A DNA stretch of 27,064 nucleotides from an uncultured Litorivicinus sp. (GTDB lineage: Bacteria > Pseudomonadota > Gammaproteobacteria > Pseudomonadales > Litorivicinaceae): the NCBI GenBank assembly GCA_938091715.1, contig CALKMT010000126.1:1-27064 (forward strand), read 5' to 3'. The notes under the pieces were generated by a model. It did not search any database. It was not told the DNA's origin and saw only the letters and a list, made by a program, of their open reading frames with translations. Shown here piece by piece: positions 7,509 through 18,013 of this stretch. Position 1 is the stretch's first letter. Each line of letters starts with the position of its first letter. The translations under genes were made by a program, and so were the position numbers.

Positions 7509-8174
7509 ATGATTAAATTGAGCCTGATTTCATCAACCCCGTCTCGGTGGGAAGCGCTGTTAACTTCCGTCGAAGCCTGCACGTTGCATATGGGCAAGCC
7601 GACTGATGACAGCAAAGGCATCGGTCAATTCCCGCTCATCGCCATGGATTTACCCGGTCTGAAGCCGGGCGAGATTGATGCTTTACGCCAAGAATTTCCC
7701 ACGGCGATTCTGCTGGGTCTCGGCACACCCGATGATTCACAGGTGTTGGACCGACTGATCGAGCATGCCGCGATTGGCGTGGTGGGCAGTGACGCGGATC
7801 GAATCATCCAACAGGCCATTGTCGAGCGCGCATTCACGCGATATCGCACATTGCGCGACTGGACCCAGCGACACGACAAGTTGTTGGCGCTGATTGCCCG
7901 CCTAACCCGCAAAGAACAGGAAGTCTTTGTCAAATCCTGCACCTACGATTCCGCCCCTGAATTGGCTAATGCACTGGGCATCAGTGCCCGTACCGTTGAA
8001 GCCCACCGGTACAACCTGACGCGCAAGGTGGATGAGGGCAGCTTTCGGGAATGGACCCTGGCTTTGCGCCTAGCGTTGGACGAATTGGCCGAACATGGGT
8101 TCCGGGCAAATGACCTGCTGGGCCAGCGCAAAGCGCCCCCCCGCCGCCGACTTAAGACCCTAGGAACTGCCTGA
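7509..8174 (+). CDS. LuxR/FixJ-type transcriptional regulator with degenerate receiver domain
   Basis: A 221-residue protein. Residues 132-176 form a clear LuxR-type helix-turn-helix: L-T-R-K-E-Q-E-V, then L-A-N-A-L-G-I-S-A-R-T-V-E-A-H-R, the FixJ-like version. Residues 1-110 resemble a response-regulator receiver in length and strand-helix rhythm, but the N-terminal acidic pair is missing and the expected Lys near residue 92 is Gly/Ser. The only Asp near the phosphorylation site (D47) sits two positions too close to L-P-G. A C-terminal basic tail (K-A-P-P-R-R-R) follows. It therefore looks phosphorylation-independent. No histidine kinase is nearby. The last 23 bases overlap the end of ilvA on the opposite strand. 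Targets are unknown. Confidence 0.75.
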   Translation: MIKLSLISSTPSRWEALLTSVEACTLHMGKPTDDSKGIGQFPLIAMDLPGLKPGEIDALRQEFPTAILLGLGTPDDSQVLDRLIEHAAIGVVGSDADRIIQQAIVERAFTRYRTLRDWTQRHDKLLALIARLTRKEQEVFVKSCTYDSAPELANALGISARTVEAHRYNLTRKVDEGSFREWTLALRLALDELAEHGFRANDLLGQRKAPPRRRLKTLGTA

Positions 8175-9669
8175 ACGCAGGATTTTCTGTCTCATCCCAA
8201 TACTGGTAGCCGACCTCGTCCAAATAGGTTTCTAACTCCGCTTGATCACCCTCGCTGGCCTGAACACTGCACAGCGTTCGGCCGTAGGCGGCGCCGTGGT
8301 TGCGATAGTGAAAGGCGCTGATGTTCCAGCGCTCGCCCAAACGATCGAGAAACTTCATCAAGGCACCCGGCCGCTCGGGGAACTGAAACCGATAACAGCG
8401 CTCGGCGCCTGCCGCTGGCGCATGCCCACCGACCATGTGACGAATGTGCACTTTGGCCAGCTCGTTATCACTCAGGTCGGTCACCTTGAAACCACCGATG
8501 CTGAGCTGATCAATTAACTCCTGACGATCGTCCCCAGTCGGGTCCAAGGTCAGGCCAACAAAAATCTGAGCGTCTTTGGCGTCGGCGTAGCGATAGTTGA
8601 ATTCGGTGATATTGCGCTGGCCAATCATCGAACAGAAACGCCGGAAACTGCCGGGTTGCTCGGGAATCTGTACCGACAAAATGGCTTCGCGGCGCTCGCC
8701 GATCTCGGCCCGCTCGCTGACATGGCGCAATCGATCGAAGTTCACATTGGCGCCGGACACAATGGCCACCAGGCGCTGGTCGGACACGCCGGTCTGCTCG
8801 ACGTATTTCTTTAGGCCCGCAACGGACAGGGCACCGGCGGGCTCGGACACGCAACGCAAATCGTCGTACACGTCCTTGATCGCCGCACACATTTCATCGG
8901 TGGTGCAGGTGATCACCTGATCCACCGTATGGCGCAAAATCTCGAAGGTGTTTTCGCCAATGGTGGCCACGGCAACGCCATCCGCAAAGATGCCGACTTC
9001 TGACAGGGTGACCCGCTGGCCTGCATCCATGGCGGCTTTTAGGCAGGCACTGTCCTCGGCCTCGACCGCGATGATTTTGGTCTCGGGGCGTAAATACTTG
9101 ACGTAGGCGCTGATGCCGGCGGCGATGCCCCCGCCCCCGACCGGGACAAATATCGCATCGATCGGCGCCTTGACCTGGCGCAGGATCTCCATGCCGATGG
9201 TGCCTTGGCCTGCAATCGTATAGGGGTCGTCAAAGGGGTGAATAAAAGTCAGTTGATCGCGCTCGGCCAGGCGCATGGCCTCGGCGTAGGCCTCGTCAAA
9301 GGTATCCCCAAACTGGACCACCTCACCACCAAGGGCGCGCACGGAATTAACCTTGATGGCAGGCGTGGTGTTGGGCATGACGATGACGCTGCGCATGCCC
9401 AAAAAGCTGGCACCCTTGGCCACCCCTTGTGCGTGGTTACCGGCGCTGGCCGCGATGACCCCGGCGTCGCGCTGCGGCTGAGTCAAATGGACCAGCTTGT
9501 TATAGGCTCCGCGGTTCTTGAAGGAGTACACGGGTTGCAGGTCTTCACGCTTGTACAACACCTCGTTGCCTAAACGCTGAGACAAAAATCGCGACGAATC
9601 TACGGGCGTTTCGACGGCAACGTCGTATACTCGCGCCTCTAGAATTCGCTTGATGGTTTCGCTGTGCAT
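8152..9669 (-). CDS. ilvA: Threonine ammonia-lyase, biosynthetic (threonine deaminase)
   Basis: A 505-residue PLP enzyme that deaminates L-threonine to 2-oxobutanoate, the first step to isoleucine. The PLP lysine is K51 in [15 protein letters not shown] (75-82) binds the substrate carboxylate, and G-G-G-G (178-181) holds the cofactor phosphate. The C-terminal 180 residues carry two ACT-like regulatory repeats (about 325-400 and 420-495), each with a P-E-x-P-G-(S/A) start, as in the isoleucine-inhibited biosynthetic form and unlike the short catabolic TdcB. The start at 9669 has GGAG five bases upstream; ATGs at 9696 and 9699 are less well placed. It is divergent from rpiA, with 65 bases between starts. 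Confidence 0.94.
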   Translation of the reverse strand: MHSETIKRILEARVYDVAVETPVDSSRFLSQRLGNEVLYKREDLQPVYSFKNRGAYNKLVHLTQPQRDAGVIAASAGNHAQGVAKGASFLGMRSVIVMPNTTPAIKVNSVRALGGEVVQFGDTFDEAYAEAMRLAERDQLTFIHPFDDPYTIAGQGTIGMEILRQVKAPIDAIFVPVGGGGIAAGISAYVKYLRPETKIIAVEAEDSACLKAAMDAGQRVTLSEVGIFADGVAVATIGENTFEILRHTVDQVITCTTDEMCAAIKDVYDDLRCVSEPAGALSVAGLKKYVEQTGVSDQRLVAIVSGANVNFDRLRHVSERAEIGERREAILSVQIPEQPGSFRRFCSMIGQRNITEFNYRYADAKDAQIFVGLTLDPTGDDRQELIDQLSIGGFKVTDLSDNELAKVHIRHMVGGHAPAAGAERCYRFQFPERPGALMKFLDRLGERWNISAFHYRNHGAAYGRTLCSVQASEGDQAELETYLDEVGYQYWDETENPAFRQFLGS

Positions 9670-9734
9670 GCTCGCTCCGTCGTTGTGCCCGCGCATCATA
9701 TCAGGCCAGACGCAAAAACTCGCTGGGATGCCCT

Positions 9735-10409
9735 ATGAACGCAGACGACATGAAAAAATCCGTAGCCCTAAAAGCCCTTGAACAGGTCAAGCCTCTGTTG
9801 GCAGAAGACGTGGTCATTGGCATTGGAACCGGCTCAACCGCTAATTATTTTATTGATGCGTTGGGCGAGTACGCGATGGACTTTAAAGGGGCAGTGGCCA
9901 GCTCGCAGGCCAGTGCCGATCGACTAAAAGCCTGTGGCATCGATGTGTTTGAGCTTAACGAAACCGGCTCACTGCCTGTGTATGTCGATGGGGCGGACGA
10001 GTTCGATCCGCAGTTAAACCTGATCAAAGGGGGCGGCGCCGCCCTGACCCGGGAAAAAATCGTCGCCCAGGCCTGCCAACGTTTTATTTGCATTGTCGAT
10101 GCCAGCAAGCAAGTCGATGTGCTCGGAGCCTTTCCCTTGCCCGTTGAAGTCATTCCCATGGCCCGTTCACTGGTGGCCCGGGCGATGGTCAAACTCGGTG
10201 GCGATCCGGTGTATCGCGAAGGGGTGGTCACGGACAATGGCAACCAAATTTTGGACGTGCACGGCCTGAACATCCAGGACCCGAAACAGCTAGAACAGCA
10301 GATCAACAATATTCCTGGTGTCGTGTGCAACGGAATCTTCGCCTTGCGCCCGGCTGACGTGGTGCTGATGTCCACGCCGGACGGCGTAGACGAACGTCGC
10401 CCCTTATAA
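9735..10409 (+). CDS. rpiA: Ribose-5-phosphate isomerase A
   Basis: A 224-residue enzyme that interconverts ribose 5-phosphate and ribulose 5-phosphate in the pentose phosphate pathway. The signature motifs are complete: G-T-G-S-T (31-35), D-G-A-D-E (85-89), and [11 protein letters not shown] (98-108), which contains the catalytic acid region. The length is typical for type A. Adjacent metabolism fits, with serA downstream and transketolase further along, and the ilvA-rpiA-serA arrangement is common in gammaproteobacteria. The ATG at 9735 has a modest GGGA upstream. Confidence 0.95.
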   Translation: MNADDMKKSVALKALEQVKPLLAEDVVIGIGTGSTANYFIDALGEYAMDFKGAVASSQASADRLKACGIDVFELNETGSLPVYVDGADEFDPQLNLIKGGGAALTREKIVAQACQRFICIVDASKQVDVLGAFPLPVEVIPMARSLVARAMVKLGGDPVYREGVVTDNGNQILDVHGLNIQDPKQLEQQINNIPGVVCNGIFALRPADVVLMSTPDGVDERRPL

Positions 10410-10429
10410 CTTTTGCGACCCATAGCTGT

Positions 10430-10460
10430 TAGAATGCGACGATCAATCCCCGTTTCGCAT
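10430..10460 (+). promoter_or_regulatory. -10-like TAGAAT and inverted repeat before serA
   Basis: TAGAAT (10430-10435) resembles a -10 box, although no good -35 is seen. Overlapping it, ATGCGA (10434-10439) and TCGCAT (10455-10460) form a perfect inverted repeat with a 15-base spacer. It could be an operator or a weak leader hairpin for serA. Confidence 0.3.
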
Positions 10461-10481
10461 GACCCACTGTAGAGGAAATTC

Positions 10482-11714
10482 ATGAACGCGCCGGTATCGT
10501 TTGCCAAGGACCGCGTCCGTATTTTGTTATTGGAAGGCATTCACCCCAGCGCGGTGGATACCTTTCGAGACGCCGGATACAACAACGTTGAACTGCTACC
10601 CACTGCCCTGAACGAAGACGACTTGATCGAAAAAATCAAAGGCGTCCACTTCATTGGAATTCGCTCGCGCACCCAGCTGACCCGCCGGGTCTTTGAGGCC
10701 GCAGATCGCCTGCTGGCAGCCGGCTGTTTTTGCATTGGCACTAACCAGGTTGACCTGCAAGCCGCGAAAGAAAACGCCGTGGTGGTGTTCAACGCGCCTT
10801 ACTCCAACACCCGCTCGGTGGCCGAACTGGTCTTGGGCCAGGCAATTCTGTTGCTGCGTGGCATTCCGGCTAAAAATGCCGCAGCCCATCGGGGCGGCTG
10901 GCTGAAAAGCGCGAAAAACAGTTTTGAGATTCGCGGCAAGACTCTGGGCATTGTTGGCTATGGCTCGATCGGCAGTCAGTTGTCGGTATTGGCCGAGTCC
11001 CTGGGCATGCGCGTGATATTCCACGACACTGTCAGCAAGTTACCACTGGGCAACGCAGCCCAGGTGTCCAGCCTGGATACCCTGTTGGCCAAGTCCGATG
11101 TGGTCAGCCTGCATGTGCCCGAGTTAGACAGCACCAAGGACATGATCGGCGCCCGGGAAATTGGCCTGATGAAGGCCGAGTCCATCCTGATCAACGCCAG
11201 CCGTGGAACCGTGGTGGACATCGATGCGTTGGCAGCCGCACTGGACGAGCAACGCATTCTTGGTTGCGCCGTCGACGTGTTTCCCGTCGAGCCCAAGGGC
11301 AATGACGACCCCTTCGAGAGCCCGCTCATTGCCTTTGATAATGCGCTGCTGACGCCACACATCGGCGGATCGACCATGGAAGCCCAGGTCAACATTGGTG
11401 TTGAAGTGGCGGAAAAGCTGGTTCGCTACTCGGACAACGGCTCGACCCTGACCAGCGTTAACTTCCCCGAGGTGGCCCTGCCGCCGCACCCCAACCATCA
11501 CCGGTTGTTGCACGTGCATGAAAACGTGCCCGGCGTATTGAGCTCGATCAACCAAGTTTTTGGCAACGCCGGCATCAACATCGCGGCGCAGTTCTTGCAG
11601 ACCGACGAGTCGATTGGTTATGTGGTGATTGACGTCAGTGCAGATTCTTCTGAAGAAGCGATGGACGCGCTGCAAACCATCGAACACACCATCAAGGTTC
11701 GTCGACTGTTCTGA
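10482..11714 (+). CDS. serA: D-3-phosphoglycerate dehydrogenase with ACT domain
   Basis: A 410-residue enzyme that oxidises 3-phosphoglycerate with NAD, the first step of serine synthesis. The Rossmann motif G-Y-G-S-I-G lies at residues 159-164. The catalytic Arg is in N-A-S-R-G (R241), the catalytic His in T-P-H-I-G-G (H293), and the partner acid near E270. A C-terminal ACT domain (about 335-410) is the serine-feedback domain, and the length matches the E. coli form (410). GAGG lies eight bases before the ATG. Its last 23 bases overlap the end of the opposite-strand hydrolase gene. Confidence 0.95.
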   Translation: MNAPVSFAKDRVRILLLEGIHPSAVDTFRDAGYNNVELLPTALNEDDLIEKIKGVHFIGIRSRTQLTRRVFEAADRLLAAGCFCIGTNQVDLQAAKENAVVVFNAPYSNTRSVAELVLGQAILLLRGIPAKNAAAHRGGWLKSAKNSFEIRGKTLGIVGYGSIGSQLSVLAESLGMRVIFHDTVSKLPLGNAAQVSSLDTLLAKSDVVSLHVPELDSTKDMIGAREIGLMKAESILINASRGTVVDIDALAAALDEQRILGCAVDVFPVEPKGNDDPFESPLIAFDNALLTPHIGGSTMEAQVNIGVEVAEKLVRYSDNGSTLTSVNFPEVALPPHPNHHRLLHVHENVPGVLSSINQVFGNAGINIAAQFLQTDESIGYVVIDVSADSSEEAMDALQTIEHTIKVRRLF

Positions 11715-12636
11715 TAAAACTCGCCAGTGCGTCGATGACGGGCTGGCGATAGGGCTCGGTCTCGTTGGCCAAATGGTGGCGAGCACCGGGCACCCTCACC
11801 ATTCGAGCGCCGGGGAATTTCTCTGCGATGCGGGCTAAATTCCACGGTGCATCGACGGTTTCTTCCTCGGTTCCTTGGAAAATCCACAACCGCTCGCCAC
11901 TGGCCGGCGGCATGGCCACAATTGAATTCTTGAACTCGACCATCGCGGTCAACCAAGCCACCGGAATGACTGGACTTTGCAAGCTGTCCTCGGACTGGAT
12001 AAAGCGGTTGAAGCGCTCGTTGTGGGTCCCGCCGCCCCGACCTCGCTTGACCGTTCTCAGCATCGGCTTTAACGCTCGGTGTAACCACCCTAAATAGCGC
12101 CAATTACGTGGCCGAATCAGGGGATTCATCAAAATAAAGCGATCAAAACCCTGATCCCCGTGACGACGAATCCAATCCAACCAGGCGCTGCCCCCGGTCG
12201 ACTGACCCAATGCCAAGCAGGGCAACTCAGACTCGCCCAGGGTGGCCACGACCCGCTCGAGGGCGGAAAAGTACTCGCCAAAACTCTCGACTTGGGCCCG
12301 CGGGCCAGATGACAGCCCTTGCCCGGGCAGGTCAAAGGTCGTGACCCGATAACCTAGATCCAACAGCACCTGGATCAGGTTGCCAAACAGGCCGACATGA
12401 TCCAGATAGCCGGTGACAAACAAACACTCAGCCACCGGCCGCTCGGGTGTAAAGCGATGCACCACGACCTGGCTGTCGCCATCGATCAAGGTGCCCACTT
12501 CGTGTTGGGCGTCAGGGAATCCGTAATAAGCTAAAAAGGTGTCCAACACCGCCGGGGGTGGCGATGGAAAGGGGCCCAGACGGCCCCGTAGCGCGTCCGG
12601 GTCCCATTGCGGGACCCGTTTTGTACCGCCGTTCAC
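11692..12636 (-). CDS. Alpha/beta hydrolase, lysophospholipase (PldB)-like
   Basis: A 314-residue serine hydrolase of the Hydrolase_4/PldB group. The nucleophile elbow is G-Q-S-T-G (S146), the probable acid is D262, and the probable catalytic His is H287 or H288 in A-R-H-H-L. The oxyanion segment V-T-G-Y-L-D-H is at residues 74-80, and [11 protein letters not shown] (101-111) matches the lysophospholipase/monoglyceride-lipase pattern. No signal peptide is present, so it is cytosolic. The start is GTG 12636, which overlaps the fba stop (GTGA), so it is translated as the last gene of the tkt-gap-pgk-fba operon. Its substrate is unknown, and its link to sugar metabolism is unexplained. Confidence 0.82.
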   Translation of the reverse strand: MNGGTKRVPQWDPDALRGRLGPFPSPPPAVLDTFLAYYGFPDAQHEVGTLIDGDSQVVVHRFTPERPVAECLFVTGYLDHVGLFGNLIQVLLDLGYRVTTFDLPGQGLSSGPRAQVESFGEYFSALERVVATLGESELPCLALGQSTGGSAWLDWIRRHGDQGFDRFILMNPLIRPRNWRYLGWLHRALKPMLRTVKRGRGGGTHNERFNRFIQSEDSLQSPVIPVAWLTAMVEFKNSIVAMPPASGERLWIFQGTEEETVDAPWNLARIAEKFPGARMVRVPGARHHLANETEPYRQPVIDALASFIRTVDEP

Positions 12637-13697
12637 CGGATCTTGGGATCCAAGTCGCCGGTCAAATAGCGCTCAGTCATGGCGTCGAGGCTCATGGGCT
12701 TTAGGGTGCTGGCCTGCCCGGCACATCCAAAGGCCTGATAGCGATCGATGACGATGGCCTGCATGGCATCCAGGGTCGCCTTTAAGAATTTACGCGGGTC
12801 GAACTCGGCCGGATGCTGAGCCAGGAAGCGGCGCACGGCACCGGTCGAGGCCAAACGCAGGTCGGTATCGATATTGACCTTACGCACCCCGTGCTTGATG
12901 CCCTCACAGATTTCCTCAACGGGCACGCCGTAGGTCTCTGGAATTTCGCCGCCAAACTCGTTGATCACCGCTAGCCACTCCTGGGGCACACTCGAGGAGC
13001 CGTGCATGACCAAATGGGTGTCAGGAATGCGCGCATGGATGGCTTTGATCTGCTCGATCGCCAATACGTCACCGGTCGGCGGGCGGGTAAATTTATAGGC
13101 CCCGTGGCTGGTACCAATGGCAATCGCCAACGCATCCACGCCGGTTTGCTTAACAAAGTCGGCCGCCTCTTCAGGATCGGTCAACATCTGCTCGTGGCTC
13201 AGGGTGCCCTCGGCGCCCACGCCGTCTTCTTCGCCGGCCTGCCCCGTTTCCAGACTGCCCAAACAGCCCAGCTCGCCCTCGACCGAGACACCGCAGGCAT
13301 GCGCCATTTCCACCGTGCGACGGGTCACGTCCACGTTGTACTCATAGCTAGCCGGGGTCTTTTGATCTTCCATCAAAGAGCCGTCCATCATGACCGAACT
13401 AAAGCCCATGGCAATCGAGCGCTGACAAGCCGCGGGCGAGGCGCCGTGGTCCTGGTGCATACAAACCGGGATATCGGGGAATTCTTCGATCGCCGCCAGG
13501 ATCATATGGCGCAAAAAATTTGGCCCCGCATATTTGCGCGCCCCAGCACTGGCCTGAACGATAACCGGGCTGTCGGTGGCCGCAGCGCCCTGCATAATCG
13601 CGCGCATCTGTTCTAGGTTGTTGACGTTGAACGCAGGCACGCCGTAATCGTTCTCCGCCGCGTGGTCCAGTAGTTGTCGTAAGCTAATCAGTGCCAT
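12633..13697 (-). CDS. fba: Fructose-bisphosphate aldolase, class II
   Basis: A 354-residue zinc-dependent aldolase joining DHAP and glyceraldehyde 3-phosphate. The zinc site includes H-Q-D-H-G (81-85). S-V-M-M-D-G-S (101-107) is the family's second signature, here M-M-D in place of the usual F-D or H-V-D. The stretch near G-T-S-H-G-A-Y (residue 190s) holds the phosphate-binding and later ligand residues. The length is that of the Calvin/glycolytic subtype used by pseudomonads (about 354). AAGGGAA precedes the ATG. It follows pgk by 12 bases and overlaps the hydrolase start by three. Confidence 0.94.
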   Translation of the reverse strand: MALISLRQLLDHAAENDYGVPAFNVNNLEQMRAIMQGAAATDSPVIVQASAGARKYAGPNFLRHMILAAIEEFPDIPVCMHQDHGASPAACQRSIAMGFSSVMMDGSLMEDQKTPASYEYNVDVTRRTVEMAHACGVSVEGELGCLGSLETGQAGEEDGVGAEGTLSHEQMLTDPEEAADFVKQTGVDALAIAIGTSHGAYKFTRPPTGDVLAIEQIKAIHARIPDTHLVMHGSSSVPQEWLAVINEFGGEIPETYGVPVEEICEGIKHGVRKVNIDTDLRLASTGAVRRFLAQHPAEFDPRKFLKATLDAMQAIVIDRYQAFGCAGQASTLKPMSLDAMTERYLTGDLDPKIR

Positions 13698-13709
13698 CGT
13701 TAAATTCCC

Positions 13710-14867
13710 TTAATTTGCTGCACGTTGGGCCAGCATAGCCACCGCCGGCAGTGTCTTCCCTTCGACGTATTCCAAGAACGCGCCGCCACCGGTCGAAATG
13801 TAAGAAATCTGGTCGGTCAGACCGAATTGATCAATCGCCGCTAGCGTGTCGCCGCCGCCAGCCACCGAGAACGCCGCGCTATCAGCGATCGCCTGGCCCA
13901 AGGCCTGGGTACCGCTGGCAAATTGGGCGAACTCAAAAACTCCCAACGGCCCGTTCCATAGCACGGTGCCGGCTTGCAAAATTTGCTCGCGCAGGGCCTG
14001 CTCGCTGTCCGGGCCAATGTCCAGAATCTGATCATCGTCGCTGACTTCGCTGACCGGCTTGATAACGGCTTGGGCGTCTTCGCTAAACGACTTGGCACAG
14101 CGCACGTCACTGGGCAATGGGATCTCGGTTTTCGCCATCAAGGCCTGGGCCGTGGGGATCAAATCCGGCTCGTATAGGCTGGCGCCCACTGGGTGCCCAG
14201 AGGCGGCCAAAAAGGTATTGGCGATGCCGCCACCCAAAATCAGGCCATCGCACAACTCGGCCAAGCGGTTCAAAACATCCAACTTGGTGCTGACCTTGGA
14301 GCCCCCAACAATCGCATACAGGGGCCGCTTGGGGCTGGCCAAGGCTTGCTCGAGTGCATCCAGCTCGCCGGCCAACAATGGCCCAGCACAAGCCACCGGC
14401 GCGGCCAAACCAACCCCATGGGTCGAGGCCTGAGCCCGATGGGCGGTGCCAAAGGCATCCATGACGTACACATCGCATAGGCTGGCCATCTTGGCCGCCA
14501 GTGCCGAGTCGTCGCGTTTTTCGCCGTCCAAAAAGCGTACGTTTTCACACAGTACAATTTGACCCGGCTCGACCTGCACGCCGTCAATCCAGTCGGTCAC
14601 CAACTCGACCGGCTGGCCCAACAAGCCCGACAAGTGTGCAGCGACCGGTGCCAAACTGTATTCAGATTCGACCTGGCCCTCCGTCGGGCGGCCCAAATGC
14701 GACATCACCATGACCGCCGCGCCGGCCTGCAAAGCGGCCTGCAACGTGGGCACTGCGGCACGAATACGCGCATCCGAGGACACCTGGCCGTTTTTGATCG
14801 GCACGTTCAAATCTTGACGAATTAAGACTCGGCGACCGGCCAAGTCTAGGTCTGACATCCGTTTCAC
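13710..14867 (-). CDS. pgk: Phosphoglycerate kinase
   Basis: A 385-residue enzyme transferring phosphate between 1,3-bisphosphoglycerate and ADP. R-Q-D-L-N-V-P near residue 17 is the substrate-binding signature. The G-G-S-K-V-S-T-K-L motif near residue 198 and the C-terminal G-G-G-D-T-L-A-A bind nucleotide. The length is normal for bacterial Pgk. The start chosen is GTG 14867, because AGGAG lies five bases upstream and would be 14 bases from the alternative ATG at 14858. That ribosome site directly abuts the gap stop codon (TAACAGGAG), suggesting coupling. Confidence 0.94.
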   Translation of the reverse strand: MKRMSDLDLAGRRVLIRQDLNVPIKNGQVSSDARIRAAVPTLQAALQAGAAVMVMSHLGRPTEGQVESEYSLAPVAAHLSGLLGQPVELVTDWIDGVQVEPGQIVLCENVRFLDGEKRDDSALAAKMASLCDVYVMDAFGTAHRAQASTHGVGLAAPVACAGPLLAGELDALEQALASPKRPLYAIVGGSKVSTKLDVLNRLAELCDGLILGGGIANTFLAASGHPVGASLYEPDLIPTAQALMAKTEIPLPSDVRCAKSFSEDAQAVIKPVSEVSDDDQILDIGPDSEQALREQILQAGTVLWNGPLGVFEFAQFASGTQALGQAIADSAAFSVAGGGDTLAAIDQFGLTDQISYISTGGGAFLEYVEGKTLPAVAMLAQRAAN

Positions 14868-14878
14868 ACAGACTCCTG

Positions 14879-15874
14879 TTACTGATTAAATTCTGCCACT
14901 TGCAGGGCGGTATCGATCATTCGGTTGGCATAACCCCATTCATTGTCATACCAAGACACAATACGCACTAGTTTGCCGGTCACTTGTAACAATCCCAAGT
15001 CGACGATGGCACTAGCCGGGTGCCCGGTGAAGTCGATCGACACCAATGGCTCATCGGTAACCGCCAAGACACCGTTAGATGCCTGCGCTGACTCGACGAA
15101 GCGCTGGCGCACAGTGTCCAGATCGATGGCCTGATCTAGCGCCAGGGTCATATCCACACAGGACACATTGGCCGTCGGCACGCGCATGGAATACCCCTGG
15201 ATACGCCCGGCGATGGCCGGCATCACCCACTCCAGCGCGTGCAGGGCATTGGTCGTGGTCGGAACCATTGACAGCGCAGCCGACCGGGCCCGCCTTGGAT
15301 CACGGTGCGACTGATCGACCAAGACCTGATCGTTGGTGTAACTGTGGATTGTGGTGTAGGTGCCGGACTCAATCGCCAGCCCCTCGAGCGCTTTTAAGGT
15401 CACCCCCAGACAGTTGGTGGTGCAAGAGCCCAGGGACCAATGGGTATGCTCAGCGGTGAGTTGCGATTCGTTTAACCCCCGAATCAAGGTCAACGGCATC
15501 TCGGGGCCCGCCGGGGCCCCCACCTGAACCCGCGGCGCGCCGGCCTGTAGGTGGGCCAATGCACGACGATGATCCGGGTTACGCCCGGAGCACTCCATGA
15601 CCAAATCCACTCCGGACCAATCAATGTCCCGGGCTTCGATGTCTTGGCTGAATTGAATCGGGCGGCCGTTAACTGCCAGTCCGCCGTCGGTGTTGCTTAG
15701 GGTTTCTGGGAACCGCCCATGAATCGAATCGTACTTGGCCAACAGGCGCAGAGTGTCCAGTTCGCCCGTGTCGTTGATACGGACAATCTCGAGCTGATCC
15801 GCCAGGCCCCGCTGATGCAGGGCCCAGAAGACGCATCGACCGATCCGGCCGAAACCATTGATCCCAATGCGCAC
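14879..15874 (-). CDS. gap: Glyceraldehyde-3-phosphate dehydrogenase family (type I), in the position usually held by epd
   Basis: A 331-residue NAD-dependent dehydrogenase. The Rossmann motif G-F-G-R-I-G is at residues 7-12, the catalytic Cys is in S-C-T-T-N-C, the catalytic His is in T-I-H-S-Y-T-N-D-Q, and W-Y-D-N-E-W-G-Y lies near the C-terminus. Y-T-N-D-Q and S-M-V-P-T-T-T favour phosphorylating GAPDH over erythrose-4-phosphate dehydrogenase, which usually has H-S-A-M-(H/N)-D-Q. However, G follows T-T-T in nearly all GAPDHs and here it is N, and A-S-C is G-S-C. The start is GTG 15874, three bases after the tkt stop. In enterics and pseudomonads epd occupies this slot between tkt and pgk, so the exact substrate needs assay. 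Confidence 0.87.
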   Translation of the reverse strand: MRIGINGFGRIGRCVFWALHQRGLADQLEIVRINDTGELDTLRLLAKYDSIHGRFPETLSNTDGGLAVNGRPIQFSQDIEARDIDWSGVDLVMECSGRNPDHRRALAHLQAGAPRVQVGAPAGPEMPLTLIRGLNESQLTAEHTHWSLGSCTTNCLGVTLKALEGLAIESGTYTTIHSYTNDQVLVDQSHRDPRRARSAALSMVPTTTNALHALEWVMPAIAGRIQGYSMRVPTANVSCVDMTLALDQAIDLDTVRQRFVESAQASNGVLAVTDEPLVSIDFTGHPASAIVDLGLLQVTGKLVRIVSWYDNEWGYANRMIDTALQVAEFNQ

Positions 15875-15877
15875 TGC

Positions 15878-17872
15878 CTAGTCTTCGAAGGGCTCGTTCA
15901 GGCGCTCGATCGCATCCAACAAGGCGTCCACCGTGATGCCGAAGTGCTCGAACAAGGCGCCAGCCGGGGCCGATTCACCAAAGCTGTCCATGCCAATAAT
16001 CTCGCCATCCAGGCCAACGTACTTGTACCAAAAGTCGCGATGGGCGGCTTCGATTGCCACTCGTGCCGCCACTTCGCTGGGCAGAACCGATTCGCGGTAC
16101 TCGACGCTTTGCCGCTCGAAGGCCTCGGCACAGGGCATCGATACCACGCGCACATTGGCGTTGGACTGCTCGGCTGCCTGAACCGCCAGCTCAACCTCAG
16201 AACCGGTGGCGATCACGATCACATCAGGCTCACCTTCGCAGTCGACCAGAACATAACCACCCCGTGCGATATCGGCGACGTCGGCTCGGGGCAAGGTCGG
16301 CAGACCCTGACGGCTAAGCGCCAGACAGGTCGGGCCGTCTTCGCGAGCGATGGCGCTGCCCCAGGCGATCGCGGTCTCGGCCGCGTCCGCGGGACGCCAC
16401 AGGTCGCAATTCGGCGTGCCGCGCAGACTGGCGATTTGCTCGATCGGTTGGTGTGTCGGGCCATCTTCGCCGAGGCCAATCGAGTCGTGCGTCAAAACAT
16501 GGACCACGCGCTGCTTCATCAAAGCCGCCATGCGCACGGCATTGCGCATGTATTCCATAAAGATCAAAAAGGTTCCGCCGTAGGGCACAAAGCCGCCGTG
16601 CAGGGCGACGCCGTTCATCATCGCAGCCATACCAAATTCCCGCACACCGTAATGCACGTAGTTACCGCCTTTTTGGTCAGCAGCCACGGACTCGCTGCCC
16701 TTCCAGATGGTCAGGTTAGAACCGGCCAAATCCGCACTGCCGCCCAGCAATTCCGGCACCATTGGGCCAAACTTGTCGAGCGCCATTTGACTGGCTTTGC
16801 GGGTCGCGACCTTCGGGGCTTCGGCCTGCAATTCCCGAGCGTACTCCAGCGCTGCCGCCTCGATGTCGACACTCAAATCGCCGGACAAACGACGGTCCAG
16901 CTCTTCAGACAACGCCAGGTGAGCCTTGCGGTACTCAACCATCGACTCAGCCCAAGCGCCGTGCAGACTCTCGCCTTTTTCCTTGGCGTCCCAGGCCGCA
17001 TAGATATCCGCCGGCACTTCAAAGGGGCCGTGCTCCCAACCCAGCGCAGCTCGGGTCAGAGCGATTTCTTCCTCGCCCAGCGGCGCGCCATGGCTTTCTT
17101 CTTTACCTTCTTTGTTGGGCGAGCCAAAGCCAATGCGCGTGCGGCACCGAATTAAAGTGGGACGCGTTTCATCGGACTGGGCGTCCAAGATAGCGGCGTT
17201 AATCGCATCGCTGTCGTGACCATCAATCGGGCCAATGACCTGCCAGTTATAGGCGCCAAAACGCTGGTCGGTGTCGTCGGTGAACCAGCCTTCAACCTCG
17301 CCGTCGATGGAAATGCCGTTGTCGTCATAAAACACGATCAACTTGCCCAGTCCCAAGGTGCCGGCCAGCGAGCAGACTTCGTGGCTGATGCCCTCCATCA
17401 AACAACCGTCCCCGACAAACACATAGGTCCGGTGATCGACCACCTCGTGGTCAGCGCGGTTAAATTGCGCGCCCAAAATCTGTTCGGCCAACGCCATGCC
17501 CACGCCATTGGCCAAGCCTTGGCCCAAGGGTCCGGTGGTGGTCTCGACGCCCGGTGCATAGCCGTATTCGGGGTGGCCCGGTGTCCGGCTGTGCAGTTGG
17601 CGGAATTGCTTTAGCTCGTCGATGCCCAAATCGTAGCCCGACAGGTGCAGCAGGCTGTACAGCAGCATCGAGCCATGCCCGTTGGACAACACAAAACGGT
17701 CGCGATTGGGCCAATTTGGATCGTTAGGATCGTGACGCAGGTGATCTCGCCATAACACCTCGGCAATATCGGCCATTCCCATGGGGGCCCCCGGGTGTCC
17801 TGAATTAGCTTTTTGAACAGCATCCATGCTCAACGCGCGAATGGCGTTGGCGAGTTGACGGCGATCGGTCAT
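15878..17872 (-). CDS. tkt: Transketolase
   Basis: A 664-residue thiamine-diphosphate enzyme moving two-carbon units between sugar phosphates in the pentose phosphate pathway. The N-terminal motif G-H-P-G-A-P-M-G lies at residues 25-32 and H66 is in the S-N-G-H-G loop. The ThDP motif G-D-G-C-L-M-E-G runs to D-D-N-G-I-S about 30 residues later. The C-terminal half shows the pyrimidine-domain motif with [14 protein letters not shown]. The length equals E. coli TktA (663). The start is ATG 17872, with AGGA seven bases upstream; the longer frame to 17911 has no support. It is the first gene of the operon leading to the hydrolase and is divergent from metK. Confidence 0.95.
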   Translation of the reverse strand: MTDRRQLANAIRALSMDAVQKANSGHPGAPMGMADIAEVLWRDHLRHDPNDPNWPNRDRFVLSNGHGSMLLYSLLHLSGYDLGIDELKQFRQLHSRTPGHPEYGYAPGVETTTGPLGQGLANGVGMALAEQILGAQFNRADHEVVDHRTYVFVGDGCLMEGISHEVCSLAGTLGLGKLIVFYDDNGISIDGEVEGWFTDDTDQRFGAYNWQVIGPIDGHDSDAINAAILDAQSDETRPTLIRCRTRIGFGSPNKEGKEESHGAPLGEEEIALTRAALGWEHGPFEVPADIYAAWDAKEKGESLHGAWAESMVEYRKAHLALSEELDRRLSGDLSVDIEAAALEYARELQAEAPKVATRKASQMALDKFGPMVPELLGGSADLAGSNLTIWKGSESVAADQKGGNYVHYGVREFGMAAMMNGVALHGGFVPYGGTFLIFMEYMRNAVRMAALMKQRVVHVLTHDSIGLGEDGPTHQPIEQIASLRGTPNCDLWRPADAAETAIAWGSAIAREDGPTCLALSRQGLPTLPRADVADIARGGYVLVDCEGEPDVIVIATGSEVELAVQAAEQSNANVRVVSMPCAEAFERQSVEYRESVLPSEVAARVAIEAAHRDFWYKYVGLDGEIIGMDSFGESAPAGALFEHFGITVDALLDAIERLNEPFED

Positions 17873-17993
17873 TGCGAAGTCCTGTCGAAGTTGAGGCGCG
17901 GATTGTCCCAAAACTCGCCTTGGGTCTCAATGATTTATCTGTCTACGTCAGCCAGCGCCAAATTCAAGTTCAGGGAAGGGCAAAAAATTGCAT

Positions 17994-18013
17994 ATATAAG
18001 GATTTGCTTATAT
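17994..18013. promoter_or_regulatory. Perfect inverted repeat ATATAAG-N6-CTTATAT, operator candidate for metK-ahcY
   Basis: Seven-base perfect arms (17994-18000 and 18007-18013) flank GATTTG, in an AT-rich block 35 bases before the metK start. The left arm overlaps a TATATA that could be a -10 box (17993-17998), so a bound repressor would block it. In other Proteobacteria metK/ahcY genes are controlled by the ArsR-type SAH sensor SahR. No such regulator is encoded here, so the assignment is inference. The GC-rich loop is small enough that a weak RNA hairpin is also possible. Confidence 0.5.

Noticed and set aside
15719..17155. Long plus-strand open frame (478 codons) across gap and tkt
   Set aside because: It is antisense to two well-supported enzymes, has low-complexity shadow composition rich in H, Q, R and G, and shows no recognisable domain or good ribosome site.
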